Positions 23,622 to 36,514 of a stretch of 64,000 nucleotides of DNA are shown here, in pieces. The notes under the pieces were generated by a model that was not told the DNA's origin, did not search any database, and saw only the letters and a program-made list of their open reading frames with translations. A program made the position numbers and the translations under genes. Numbering within the stretch: position 1 is the first letter of the stretch; each line of letters begins with the position of its first letter. Source of the stretch: Acanthosepion lycidas (Eukaryota; Mollusca; Cephalopoda; Sepiida; Sepiidae); the NCBI GenBank assembly GCA_963932145.1, contig CAWVQA010000061.1, positions 128,501 through 192,500 of the forward strand, in the 5' to 3' direction.

Positions 23622-25995
23622 AAATTAGTTGTCAGTTGGTTCCCAATTTCCCATGAAGTCATTATGCAACAGCCTAAAATGAAAATGCTTTTATGTTTTT
23701 TTCTAGCACTTTTTTTTATTTATCAATAATTAGTACAAATTTCGTACTGACTTTTATTGAAATAAGAGAAGGAAAATATATTGCATCCAAATTATCCACT
23801 TGTAACTTACTATTTGACTTGATTACAAATGAAATTTGAATTGTTGATTTTTATTAAAATTAAAATGAACCAATACAATTTAAATAAATTAGATCATAGT
23901 TGAGCAAACACTTAGATACTAAAAATTTATAGATTAAATTTGTCTTTTGTAAACCTCCATTTAAAACAACACTAAAATAAATACATAAAATACTATTTTA
24001 TATTGAATTTGAATGAAATGCATTGAACTACTAACTGCTTCATTGTTGATCCATTCCTTACAATTTCTATGTGGGAGGGAATAATGTATAAATTTAGACA
24101 TAAATAAGGCTTTAATTTGATGTTTCCAGAAAAAAAACAAACTCTGCTTTTAGAATATTTAATCAAATGATTTAATAGAACAGAATTTTTGTTTCTGTAC
24201 AGTTGAATAAGGAAATATTCTTGGATTCAAATCAGTCATAAAATGCTACAAATATTTTAGGTGTTTTGACTTTTGATCAAGTTGTCATTTTAAATTTTCA
24301 GTACTGATTTTTTTTTTCCTCCATTAAATGAATTTCAGTAAATGACTGCATGTGGCAAGAATTTACCAAGTTTCATTTAAATTTTTATTCAATCATTAAT
24401 GTAATGCATGATATTTCTTGAAATATAAATACTTTCCATAATTTTTATAAATTCTTAGTAATCCAAAAAATAGTTCAAACTATTGCTTTAGTTGTTAGCA
24501 TGGTTCAGGTTGATGTAGCCTTCTTCTGGTAGGATGCATTGGCTGAAACATAAAAAAACATTACAAGGTCAATACTATAGTCTGAAGAACTCATCTAGGT
24601 TTGAAATGAATTACTTCTGTTGATAAGTTTTAAATGTAAGTACTGCTCCAATTATTTATATCTACAAATATTCATCCAGGTAAATGACTTTAATGAGTGA
24701 AGTCAAAATTGGTAAAAGGTTCAGCCACTTAGACACAGTGGCATTTCTTAGAAAGCTATTACTTATACATTTTATATTTTGAATAAGGTTGCACCAATAA
24801 ATGAATATGATCATTTATGGTTATTGTCATTTCTTTCTCCGTAAACAATCAAAGTGAGTACCTTCATGTTATCTTCCTGATGCAATACTTAGTAGGTAGC
24901 AATTACCAGAATTTCCACAATCAAAAATCTTATGCACCACAATGAGTTTATATCTACTTGGACCATCTCCAGTATTCAGCCAATTAGCAAATGAGTTGAA
25001 ATGTAATAGAATAAATTGTGCATTCCAATATCTTTTAGGTATAAAAAAATTGAGGAAAGTTAGGGACTAACATTTCACTTGTGATTTTCAGCTGATTTTT
25101 AAGAACTTTATGTAATTATTGGAATTTTCTTGAGTTGCCCACTTGTTCCTAATATTTTAGTCAATTTATTTCAAAATAGGTGTGTAGCTGTAATGAAATA
25201 AAAAATCCTTTTTATATTGTCATTTTTTATTGCTCAATTTAATGTGTAAGTTGGTGAAAATACTAAGTAAAAGTGAGAGAGCTAAATTGTAAATAATCAT
25301 GTTACAATGCAAAAATTAAAATCTTAAATAATTAAATTATTACAGTAGCTGTTTTTACAATGAGGTTTTTAAGTCTTTTTGTCAATAAATTGTTGTTTTC
25401 TCTCAGATGAACTTTTTATAATAACCAGTGAAAATAGAAATCTACAAAAACATTGGTTACTATTTTGATATGCTTAAAATATTCAATGTCTGATTAAATG
25501 CACTGAAAGTCACAGAAAATGCAAGTTATATGGTCATTATTAAGAGTCAGCTGCTGTAGATTTTCAGTGCAGGCATTTAGCTTTGTTTTTTTTTTTGTTT
25601 TTTAGAGATCATTCCAGGGTCAACAAAATTCTTTCTGACAATTTATAATAATGCTATTATCACAGCTTTATTTATATTTTTGTTACACTTCACTGATAAT
25701 TACTGAGCCATCATCACCCCAATGTTTGGCATATTTCAGAATTATATGAAATTTCTCGATATTACTCATTTTTATCTGTTTGAATCGTCACAATATGTTA
25801 GTAAGCAATTTTTTTTTTTTTTTTTTTTTTTTTAAATCTTAATCAAAATTTGTATATCTTTTTATGCAGCTGTCATTTTTACTAAATATTTTAAATCATT
25901 TACTGAAAATATTTTTTTTAATTGAATAACATTCAGTTTGAAAGTTGGTCAAATTCATAGACTTTATAATATAAAGTGTAAGAATTTGATCAACT

Positions 25996-26060
25996 TTATT
26001 TTCCCAGAATTTTTGAATTGATATAAACTTTATATCAATTCAAAAATTCTGGGAAAATAA
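25996..26060. repeat. Perfect 32-bp palindrome with a 1-base loop
   Basis: The arm starting TTATTTTCCCAGAATTTTTG (25996-26027) is exactly complementary to 26029-26060, with a single C between. No TA or other target duplication is obvious at its edges, so it may be a duplication-inversion rather than a transposon. Confidence 0.95.
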
Positions 26061-26896
26061 CTTGCCATTAATTTGAAAATAATAAAATTAGTTGAAATCA
26101 TTTATTTAATATAATTATTGAAAAGTATATAATTTTGTAGGCAATTAATGTTTTAAAGTTTTAGAGCAATTTATGTTTTAAATTTTTTAAAGCAATTTTT
26201 GTAGTACTGTAGCATATGAAGTATTCAAGAAGCAGTTAAGACATTTTACTTCTTAAAATGTCTCCAATATCTGAAAAAAACATCCTTTTGATATAATTAG
26301 TTGTAGGAATTACCCATGCTTTGTTTAGTAAAAGCTGACACTGTATTTTTGAAATAAAGGAAACCTCTTTGAAATTTTTTAAATCTGCATCCTTGCTTGA
26401 AATTTAAAATGAAGTTTAATTTCAGTTTTAGTGAAGTTAGTTTATAGATTGGTTTTCAGAGCTAATTAAATTGTAGCTTTAGTTTTTTGGTTAATTGCTT
26501 AAAATGGTATGTATTATGCTTCAAATCATTTACTTTGTGTCATTTACAATTACTAAGCAATATCAGATTATTTCGAATTTGTGTTAACTAAAGCAAGACG
26601 TATTTCCCAATTTATTTGGTAACAGCAGTTGTCATGTCAAGCTGTTTTCATTGGATCTGTGTGTTTCCACAAAATTTTATATTTGATTAAAATTAATAGA
26701 ACTTGGTTATAATCTTATTAATGAACTCAGCATCTGATCCAAGCATAAAAATATAACTATACAATTTCTGGGTGAGGAGTTATCATTATTTATGCTATTT
26801 CGATGTGAGGAATGGATCTGATTCTAATCAGTTTTGAACCACTGTCCAATAACTGAGCACTACTAAAAATAAGAAGTAGCTGATGTATCCTTAGAC

Positions 26897-27127
26897 ATGA
26901 GCAGTGAAACAAGAACAGTCTACTCCCATAGATTAAATAAATGGTTCAGTTCGGAATTTCCTGTTGGTTACCTGGATCAACATACACCTGATGAAGGCCA
27001 GATAGCACAATACCTAAAATATTATACCAACAACAAGGATGAAGACAATAGTCCACATGTATATAGTGTAAATAACGACTATACAATTTTTAATATCAGA
27101 ACAAAAATCCAAAATGGAATTGTCTAA
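26897..27127 (+). CDS. Unrecognised 76-codon ORF
   Basis: This frame is richer in GC and more balanced in amino acids than its surroundings. It starts MSSETRTVYSHRLNKWFSSE and has an acidic middle (NNKDEDNSP). An acceptor-like TATCCTTAG lies just before the ATG, so it could be a terminal exon, but its phase does not fit the candidate exon at 20744-20793. An uninterrupted run of 19 A lies 130 bases after the stop, so a retroposed fragment is also possible. I have a vague, unverified memory of a NNKDEDNSP-like run in predicted octopus proteins. No function can be given. Confidence 0.3.
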   Translation: MSSETRTVYSHRLNKWFSSEFPVGYLDQHTPDEGQIAQYLKYYTNNKDEDNSPHVYSVNNDYTIFNIRTKIQNGIV

Positions 27128-27255
27128 AACTTAAGGAAAAATATTTGGTTATTATTCTTCAGAAAAGGGTCTGTTGGATTTTAAAATATTTAAAGAGACC
27201 AGAAAAACTATACATTAATTTTTGTCAGTATCTTTGTGATAAGTTTTTTGATTTT

Positions 27256-27274
27256 AAAAAAAAAAAAAAAAAAA
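27256..27274. repeat. A19 tract
   Basis: An encoded poly(A) run downstream of the 26897-27127 ORF. There is no AATAAA close before it. Confidence 0.9.
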
Positions 27275-28411
27275 GATACAAAAATAAGTCTTGTAATGTT
27301 TTACAGATAATTTGAATTTTGATCTATATTATTTTGTACTTGATATAAAAAATGATTTTAAATTAAAATAAAAACATTTACCTTGGTGTTTTTATTATGA
27401 CCAAATCTGTAATTTCCAAAATTGAATATTGATTGGAAAAAGTGTGTTGGATTGGGGATTTATAGTTTGCTCCATCCTTTTTTTGTGAGTAATGCACATT
27501 TGACTCAGTTTGTTAAAATTATGTTGTAAAATGAAGAATGAAATCCACTCCTTGTTAACCAAGATGTACATAAGTGGCAATTGAAAAATCAGAAAAATGT
27601 AATGATTCAGATTCACAACTATTTTTAAAGTGTAGTGTCCTTTGTTGTATTCAGAATATTAAAGCTGATTTTCTTTTCCTTTCTGATGTTATGAATTATA
27701 CTGAAAAATTGTACTTTTTTTTTAAATAGAGGTGTGTCCATAACTTTAAGAATTTAAACATTTCTTACAATCTGAAAATTCAAAAGCAATTTTGGTATAC
27801 TTTGTTATTTTAGAAAAATTTTAGCTTTGTCAATTTATGTTCAATCATTAGTTTTATTATTAAAATATAAGCTGTTCCAAAAGTATTTAGTATGGAAAAT
27901 AAATAATCTGTGTACTATCTAAAACACTTTTCTTGTATTTAAATTCAGTTCATTCTTATGTCAGATGATGATCTATTAATTTATCATATATGACCTGTAT
28001 ATATTGTGTAGTTTAAAAGAGATTATGATTTTGTCATTACATAATATTGGGATGATTTAGTTTTTAATTACTTTATTCAAAAGAATTGTTTTTGGTTGTA
28101 TTGTGATAATTGTAATATTAGCATGTGCTTTTTAAAATATTTTGTTAAAACTGGTATATTTCTGTTTGAAGATGAAAGAAAAATTTTGGCAAATTTTTTT
28201 TTTTTTTTTCTTTAAAAATAAAAATGTAACTAAGTCATCAATTCTATCAAAATATTACTTGAGAATAATCAATCTGATGAGAAAGCCAACATACTCAAAA
28301 TATCCATATCAAGTGTTGAAAATCATTTATCCCTGTTTGGTTGTTTTAGTTACTTTCGTGTGTGTGGATTTCACATGAGTAAAGGAAAAAATATCACTTA
28401 TAACTCACTGC
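27275..28411. other. AT-rich DNA within the inferred intron
   Basis: Only chance ORFs are present and no repeat family was recognised. Confidence 0.6.
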
Positions 28412-29530
28412 TTTGAATAGGTTGAAAGCATTTGACAGGATTTTGCATATCAGTTTTCACAAGTTGAAAGGTTATGGTATTTCCAGATGAAGTTTTGAAT
28501 TGATTCAGTTTTTCTTATCAAAGTGCAAACTGAAAATTGTCCTGAATTGCCACTTTCTAGATCTTTTTTGTACTAATGCAGATGACCCCTTATCTTTGGA
28601 CCTACTTTGTCAATTTTCATCAATGACCTTCCTGGTTACATCAGTTCTCAATTTGGTATCTATGCTGATACCATAGTGTCTGATAGTATCTGTCTTGATA
28701 GTGTCTGCTCAGTTCAATAAGGTCGAATTGACAGCTGATCTAAAAAATGACCTACAGTCTGTTCTTCACCTTGGCAAGAATTGTTAACTTTAACGCCTAC
28801 AAAATGAAACTTCTCTCTATTAATCATTTGTGAAACCTCTTTCTGCCTCCCATCTCTGTGTTAATCTCCAACAGAGTGACTCATTGCACCATCTCAGGCT
28901 AACGTTCTCGGCTGACATGAAGTGGAGATTATATCAAGTTCATTGCTAAGAAAGTTGGCTCACTGTATCATGCTAGACAATTTTTCTCTTTAGAATATGT
29001 ATTGCATATTTATAAGTATACTATTTATCCTTGTTTTGAATATTGCTGGTCTTGTGATCCTGCTATATATTTAGAGATTCTTGATAAAAACCAAAGAATA
29101 TGCAATGTTATTGGTCCTGACCTGGTGTCTCAGATTCAGTCACTTTCCCATTGCCATAATGTAGCTTCCCTATGCCTTTTCTATAAATACTTTCATGATA
29201 ATTGTTCAGATGAAGTCTTTGGTATGGTGCAGTACAAGATTGGCAGCAAGGTCTCATCAATTCACTGTTGAATTGACTAGATGTAACCAGAAGTTCTAGG
29301 CTAACAATTTCTTTTCTTGTGTATTGAACTCTCTTTTGGCTCCATGCTTTCTAGCTTGATCTTCAAAAATTTAAATGCAATGTCATTTATCTACTGTCTC
29401 CTTGATTACTCTTCTATTGTTCTTACTTCTTAATAATGTTTCTCTTTTTTTTCTTGTTCTTTCACACTAGTAACCCCTTTGTGTCTTAGTGGCTTTACTG
29501 TCTTGTATGAGGTAAAATGATTAAAAAAAA
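28412..29530 (+). mobile_element. 5'-truncated LINE, copy 1 (reverse transcriptase region)
   Basis: The sequence keeps scraps of a non-LTR reverse transcriptase in several frames: KAFDRILH, FINDLPGYISSQFGIYAD, then HIYKYTIYPCFEYCW, EILDKNQRICNVIG and ASLCLFYKYFHDNCSDE near the C-terminus. The catalytic box expected as YADD reads YAD-T, so the second Asp is lost by an in-frame deletion and the enzyme is dead. The 3' end is GGTAAAATGATTAAAAAAAAA. Three other copies of this family lie in the window. The layout resembles jockey/CR1-like LINEs. The clade is not certain. Confidence 0.85.
29002..29271 (+). pseudogene. LINE reverse transcriptase C-terminal fragment
   Basis: The longest open piece of LINE copy 1, 89 codons. 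It covers the thumb/C-terminal part of the LINE polyprotein, with the HIYK...YPCFEYCW segment and ICNVIGPDLVSQ. It has no catalytic residue and no independent start, since the ATG is simply the first Met of the frame. It is a remnant, not a host gene. Confidence 0.8.
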
Positions 29531-30249
29531 AGACCTATTTGCTCTTTATGCATTATGAAACTATTTCCTGTTTTTATGATGGGCAATGAAAAGTAAATAC
29601 TTTTATCACAATATGAAAGACAAAAGATTTGCAAAATGAACCATCACTAACAGCATCAAAGGCTGGTCTTCATCCAAAGGCGGTGATGCTAGGTATGTGA
29701 TAAGATCAGAAGAATTCTTTATTAGGAGCCTTTTCTAGAAAAGTAAACAATTTGCACAAATACTGCTTCCAATTAGACCAGTTGAAAGCAACAATCAATG
29801 AAAACTGTATAGAACTATTTAAGAGTAAAAGTGTAATATTTTTTCAGGATAGCAATGTTAGATGGTATATTTTTTTGCTGATGAAATTGTTACAGTTTCA
29901 TTGGGAAGTTTTCAATCATCCACTGGTCATATTCACCAGATATTGTGCCTTTGGATTAAGATTTCTGATCTTTATAAAATTTACTTAATGAAAGAAATTT
30001 CAGTTTCTTGGAAGACTACAAAAGGCACTTAAAGCTGTTCTTTTTTTCTTTTTAGAATGATTTTATTAAATTGCCTTAAAAATGGCAATGAGTATACTGT
30101 TTTACAAAAGTTAATGTTAAAACGATTTTTACTTAATAAACAAACCAAACTTTTTGGTCACCCAACACGTACATACACATAAAAGTTTGGTTTGATTAAA
30201 TGCTGTTTTACTTTCAGTATTTCAATAATACTGGGGCAAGGAATGGTGT
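29531..30249. other. AT-rich DNA with a 14-bp inverted repeat
   Basis: CAAACCAAACTTTT (30141-30154) and its exact complement AAAAGTTTGGTTTG (30181-30194) flank a 26-base loop. No gene was recognised. Confidence 0.6.
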
Positions 30250-30525
30250 GTTAATTTTAACATCTAGAAAATGAATCATTTTAATCGTCTCAGAGAGCCC
30301 TTTTTGCCTTTCGTCAGCATGGTTAATGCTAACCCCCAGGAGAATGACTTATTGCACCTTCTTGGACTAATGTTTTCCACTAACATGAAGTGGAAAGGTT
30401 ATATTGAATCAATTGGTATGTCTGCTGCTAGGAAAATTGGTTCACTGTGTTGTGCTAGACAGTTTTTCTCCTTGCATATTTATAAATCTACCATTTGCCT
30501 ATGCTTCAAATATGATCTGGTCCTC

Positions 30526-30576
<51 letters not shown>

Positions 30577-30655
30577 TTGATAAACTCCAAACAATAATCT
30601 GCAATGTTATTGGTTCTGACTTGAGATCTTAGCTTCAGTCACTTTCCCATGTTGA
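30250..30655 (+). mobile_element. LINE copy 2 fragment with an internal TA repeat
   Basis: The frame 30271-30597 matches the same LINE as copy 1 (DLLHLLGLMFSTNMKW, IESIGMSAARKIGSL, FFSLHIYKSTI). At the point where copy 1 has CCTGCTATATATTTAGAG, this copy has a pure (TA)n run, after which LINE sequence resumes (ATTCTTGATAAA...CAATAATCTGCAATGTTATTGG). Both ends are truncated. Confidence 0.85.
30529..30574. repeat. (TA)n microsatellite inside the LINE
   Basis: About 22 TA units replace a short ATATAT in the LINE coding sequence. Confidence 0.97.
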
Positions 30656-31790
30656 GGTATTAGATCTCAGTTTGAAATATATTATCTCTGTTCAGAATGT
30701 CAGTATTTCCATTAGGTTGTTTATTTGGATACTTGTAGATTTTACTTGGATACCATTTTCTCTGAAATTACTGACACAGCCTCTTATTTTGAAACCAGCT
30801 TATAACATCTAGGTTTCATGGAATGAATAGAAGCATCTATGATGGCCTCAAGTGAGCTGAATTCTTTATCTTTGTGATAGTTGGTCCACTATCAAGCAAA
30901 ACTGACTTTGTCTTAAAAGCTTTAGTGGAGTATGTTCTTTGGATTTGGAGAAAACACTGTGTGTGATATCCTACCGTGACCTTAGTTCAACTGATAGTAC
31001 TTATAACAGTTGAAGTTACATCTCTAGAAATTTTTTTCTTTGTGTTTTTGGAGTTTTGTACTCCAGTTTTTATAATCTCTTTGTTTGAATCTCCTAACTT
31101 CATTTTAATCATAGCCTTACTACTGTTTGCTACTACATCTCACCTTGGATGGTTTTCATAGCCATTCTTTCAGTACACTGGTTTGATGCAATAAATTTAT
31201 ATTTTACTACTTTCATTTTGTATGAGCTTTCAATTGAGGATAATAATAAATTCAGGGTTAGAGCATAATGCTCTTATTTGGTTTCCATAAGGAGTAAAAT
31301 TGTATTTGCAATTGTTTCTATAGTCATTATCTAGGTGGTTAGAATCTAGTTCATGAATAGAAAATCAAAAAGCAAATATATATATATCTGTTCTAAGACA
31401 TTATAAAAAATGAGATGCTAAAGGATAACGGTAACAGAAAATCATTCGTTCTCATCCCTTTGAAAATGAATAGGTTTGTAACAAAGGTATGTGAATTAAG
31501 ATTATCTATAACAATGAGAAAGAAATTAACTGTTGAAAATGTAAAGAAAAACAAATAGTTTAAGGTTTCACAAGTACTTTTCATATCACCCCCTCCCTCA
31601 CACCTCTAGAATGTGTCATAATGAAAGAACCAAAAGAAAATTGACACTGTATAGAGGTCAGTGTTTCTGAGAAGAAGGGTACAAGGGGAAAATTCTTTTG
31701 TTTTGTTCATTGAAATTTAGACAGATGTCATACAGTTCATCCTTGAAAGGACTTCTTCAGACTAAATATTTTTATCATGAAATCATATAT

Positions 31791-31967
31791 GAGGAGGGAA
31801 TGAAATACCATGTCGGTTACAATTAAGAAAACGCTGATGATACTGGTACACCAAAAATTTAAAGTAATGTGTATCTGTATCATCAGTGTTTGTTTGTTTT
31901 TTGTTTTTTTGTTTTGTTTTTTTATATGTAGAACTGTAACTGATATGTGTTGTATTTCATTCCCTCC
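31791..31967. repeat. Imperfect fold-back element candidate
   Basis: GAGGAGGGAATGAAATAC (31791-31808) pairs with GTATTTCATTCCCTCC (31952-31967). Inside, AACGCTGATGATACTGG (31829-31845) pairs with the segment around 31874-31890. A T-rich insertion lies in the right arm. It could be an old MITE. Confidence 0.5.
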
Positions 31968-34900
31968 CCCAAAGGGATACACATAAAAGGAAAAGAAAAT
32001 ATTGTATTTCAATGGATCAAAATTCAAACTGTTTATTCTGTTTTTCCAAGCAAGAATCAAATTATTTTTCTTCACCATTGTTTTAAGCAAGGCAGATGCC
32101 AGAAAAGACAAATCACAACATGGTGTTGGATAGGAATGAGGGTTTCCCTGTCACTCACTTTTTTTAGATAACTGCAGCTGTTGAATTGCTGTAGGATTTT
32201 ACCTTACATACCAACTGTTATCTACAAATTAATAGACCAGATGTTCTAAAAAAATTTCAAAGAACATAAATGCAATTTTATAGACATGATAATTTATGCA
32301 AAAGAATTTGCTAAACTCTCTAAATATGATTTGAAAATAGAAATTGCCACAATGAGCATTTAAACTCATTGTTCCAGTAGTAGTAGGAACATTAGGAGTG
32401 ATTAAAAATATTGATACACACATTAAGAAAATCCCAGAAAATCCATCTTTATCCGAAATGCATTAATGAATACTTCTGTCATACTTAGAAAAACTTTTTT
32501 GAACCAGTAATCTCGTTTTTAAATAAATTGTTGTTTTGGTGGTGGTGTTTTTTTTTGTTTTTTTTTTAAACTTATCCTACCTTGCAATTTCATACTCAAT
32601 CATGTGTTTGGGTTTAAGTTTAAAAAAACAAAAAAATCCTCACAAACAAAACTTGTTTTGAAAGCGACTTGAAACTTACCCTATTCATTAAAATATGTGA
32701 ATGAAAAAAAATATGAATTTGAATTAAAATCTAAATTCTTGATTTAAGGAGAAAAAAAATATGAGGTAGAGTAAAAAAATTTTAACATTAAAGCCATTGT
32801 TTTAGTTTAAAATAGCCATATTTAGAACATTTTAACCTTCAGAAATTCTTTAGTGATCAATTTTTAATTTTTATTGAAGTAGTAAGAGGTGGTGCAAAAG
32901 AGCAATGCTCTTATTTTACAGAAATTTATTCTATTAAAAAGTTATAACATTCTTGAACCAATTGTAAAAATCAGTCAAGAGTTACATTAAACAAAAAGTA
33001 TATTCAGATTTTACTCATTGAATTTGTTAATGTTATTGTCTCTCAATTTGTACATGTTTTGGATTTAATTCCATAGGGAATTTTTTTTTTATTAGACTGA
33101 AATGTTGGTAGGATCAAATGATCTTTGAGTATAAATTGTTCCTAGCATGTCCAAAATTTTTGTTAAAAATCTTTTTTTAGTCAGCAAAATTGACAGATAA
33201 TCAATCATGTCAGCCACTTTTTTCCATTTTATAAAAAAAATGAAAATCTCAGTTTGAAATTCTTTTAAAAATCAATTATCATTTTTTCAAAACTTAAGAA
33301 AATCAGAAAATGTTTATTCAAAATATTTTGAAACAAGCTTAACTTAGTTTCTGTGCCAAAATGATGTAGTTTGAAAATAAAACAAAGCAGGTCATAACAT
33401 TTCAGGTCACTTGACAGGTGATGAAAGACATTTTCATGACGTATTGATAGCTTACATGAGGATAATTCCTTCTACAGAAGGAGAGAAGTGAAGTTATTTA
33501 GATTTTAAGTGAACAAATTATTTACCTCATTATTTTTAAGGAAAACTTTCAGCTCTCTAATTTTTTTTTTTTTTTTTTGTACTTAGCTTTCACCTTTACA
33601 TTTACAATGCTTTATGGAAAATATATTATAAAGAAATTAAAACAAGACTGTTAAGAGTGAGATTACCTCTTATTATTTATAGGTACTTTTCTTATTAAAT
33701 TTTATCAGAAGTGTACATAAAATACAAATTTAAATTTCATAAGATGATGCTGATACTTGTTGGTACCCTTCTCAGTAGAAATTGAAAAATCAAATTAACT
33801 TCTCCACATGTGTTTCACAAAAATAAATCTATCTCAAAAGGACATTTACGAAACTGAATGCGTCTTTCAACTAATTTTATAATATTTTAACAACTTAAAT
33901 GTAAAAATCTATTATAATTAAAGAAATAACAAATAATTGTATTAAAAATTCAGTATTTAAGTAAATTACTGGACAGAAACTTGATCCATGTGACGTTTTT
34001 TTTTTATTGTACGCATGATACTTCCGGTCTTCCGTAGATTTGATTTACAGTGTTATTATTGACACAAATTATATTTTTTTATATACTGGTGTTCGTTAGT
34101 TTGTAAGGAGCTTTAGAAATTATAATCTGTAAATATATATCTACTTAATAAAAACATTCGTTAAATTTTACAAACTTTTCCTTAATTTTAGAAGAATTAA
34201 CAACATAATATAAAAATAATAAAATATTTCAGAAATAACAAATAATTGTTTTAAAAATTCATTTTTCATGAAAATATTATTTTTCCTTTCAGGCAATATT
34301 GTCCATGTTCATTAAAATAAATAAAAGCAATTAAAATCTTTTGAAATTAAATAATATTTTTGTTTTATTGAGTTTTGTATGTTACAATTCAGAGATGATT
34401 TTCTTTTCAGGTAGAGGTGGTCCATCTAAAAAAAATAGAAAAAAAAACTGATTTGGCTTCCTCAAAGCCTTGTGCTTTTAACTAATCACTAATCTTCCCA
34501 AAACTGAAATTATAGAGTTTTCGTACAATTAGTTGCGGAGGGGGGTGGGCGGGGGTAATACATATGAAAAAAAATATTTTTGCCATGACTTTAAAAAAGG
34601 AAAATATATTTATAATAAGTTCCATCATTTGTGAATAGTTTCTGAAAGTTTCATTAAAATCTGACAATTATTTTTGCAAGATTTTCAAAATTAATGTCTG
34701 TCATACAGAAAAAAAGAAATGCACTAAAATTTCATGTTATTTTGCTAGTTCTGGTGATACAAAGAGAAACAAGTTTTTTTAATCAAAATCTAGAATGTTC
34801 TAAAAAGAAAGAAAATTTTTTAAAAATAATTAAAAAATACTTTGATCTTTCCTCTTAATAATAGCATAAACATTTAGACACTAAAATTTTGTTTTTGTCA

Positions 34901-36451
34901 AGTTTGGCGTCTTTTTCATCATGCTATGCTCTGTTTTTAGCGATCTCATGAAGGTACCTACAATAACTAAACCTACATGAAAACTTAAATTTTTAAAAAT
35001 AGCTATTGTGCCTATTAAAAAAAAAAATGAACATAATATTTATATCAAGATGTATTTCGTGGCATAATCTCATTTTCCCTTTTATCATTTTATCTTCTAG
35101 TCTACTGGAATATTTATTTTTCCTCATACTTAATTTGTGTTTCTGTATTATTAGAACAAATTAACCCTAATACAATCTTAAGCTCACTTAATATGGCATT
35201 TTTACTACTGTCATGGAAAGCTCTGAATTACATTTCTCTTAACAACTCTCTAATCAAATTTTTAGTTTTTTTAGATGGCGGTTAGGATTTGTCTCTGTAT
35301 TTGAATTGCAGGTACATGAGGATCACATCCAGGCAAAATTTGGTGTATCTTCATCTCTTTTGGTATGAAAGAAAATTAAAATAATTCAAAGCTTTGAAAC
35401 TTCATTAAAAAAAATTAAAGGTCTATTAGATTTGTCAAAATGTACAATTTGTTTATTATGTAATAGTAAGAATTTTTTTTTAATTTGCAATATACATTTT
35501 ACTGTTCACTACTTTTTTTGACATTCTCTCAGAACTTTATTCTTCAGAACAAAGAACTTTTAAGTACTTTTTGCAATCTTCCAGTTTCCAGTGAACATAA
35601 TTTCTTTTAATAAAGAGAATTTTGTAAAGCAAAAGGTACAATATATTCTCAAATAATATCTTTTTTTGATTGCTGTCTTAACTGATCTACCTAACTAGAG
35701 ATCATTGTATTTTTGTATTTGTTTCCTGTGAAGTAAATTTGGACTTCTGGTTCATACAGGTTATATGTATTTTAAGGTAATAGGTTGAAGTTTATGCTAG
35801 ATTAAAACTCTCCTCTTTAGAGCAACAGGAATCATGTCAAAAATGAAGCCAGGACTAATATCAAATTTATGGTAAAGCTTGGAAGACTTAGGATGTTATT
35901 AGTGCTTTGTTGAAAAAATTTAATGGAAATAATTCCAGAAAAGATCAGTAATTTACAAATGGATAACTTATTCCAAAGGACAAGATGAAGTTGAAGATGA
36001 TCAACAGATCATCAATAACAGCTTGTGAGGAAAAAATCAATGCTGTTTGAGATTTAATTGGGGCAAACAATGAATAACAAAGGAAATAATAGTTAACACC
36101 ATAGGCACCTCAGACATCTTAAAAGCTTTTTAATGCCCCTCCTATAAGAATAAAAAAAATAAGTTGTAACATAAGTTATGAACTGCTCAACACATGATGA
36201 TTTTCAATCTTATAACATTAGAACAATGTGTAAATTGTTAAATATCCTTATGTTAGATAAAATTAAATTGGATAGAAATGGACATGTTATTGAAATGAAT
36301 AGGTTGTAAAACCAACAGATATGAACACTAAATGTTTAAATAACAGGTTCCCTTTCAAATATGGCACTGTGACTGGTTAAGGCTTCTTAATTGAAGACAT
36401 GCTCCAAATTTAAAGGTGCCATAAGTTTAGTAAGACTCAAATTCTTTAATC

Positions 36452-36514
36452 AAGCAATTCTAAAAAGTTCTTATGTTGGCAATAAGCCAACATAAGAACT
36501 TTTTAGAATTGCTT
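36452..36514. repeat. Perfect 29-bp hairpin with a 5-base loop
   Basis: The arm starting AAGCAATTCTAAAAAGTTCT (36452-36480) is exactly complementary to 36486-36514, with loop AATAA. Confidence 0.95.

Larger units (their letters stand above)
20794..26872 (+). other. Inferred intron, first part
   Basis: AT-rich DNA with poly-T tracts (for example 22236-22270, 25809-25834). It contains a 35-bp tandem duplication at 23552-23621 and a perfect hairpin at 25996-26060, listed separately. No exon was recognised. Confidence 0.4.

Noticed and set aside
26897-27127. ORF as the second exon of the gene starting at 20744
   Set aside because: The natural acceptor before it (TTAG at 26894) gives the wrong phase and would run into a stop after four codons.
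31737-32111. 124-codon ORF
   Set aside because: It overlaps the fold-back element and a T-rich tract, with no motif and an opposing ORF.
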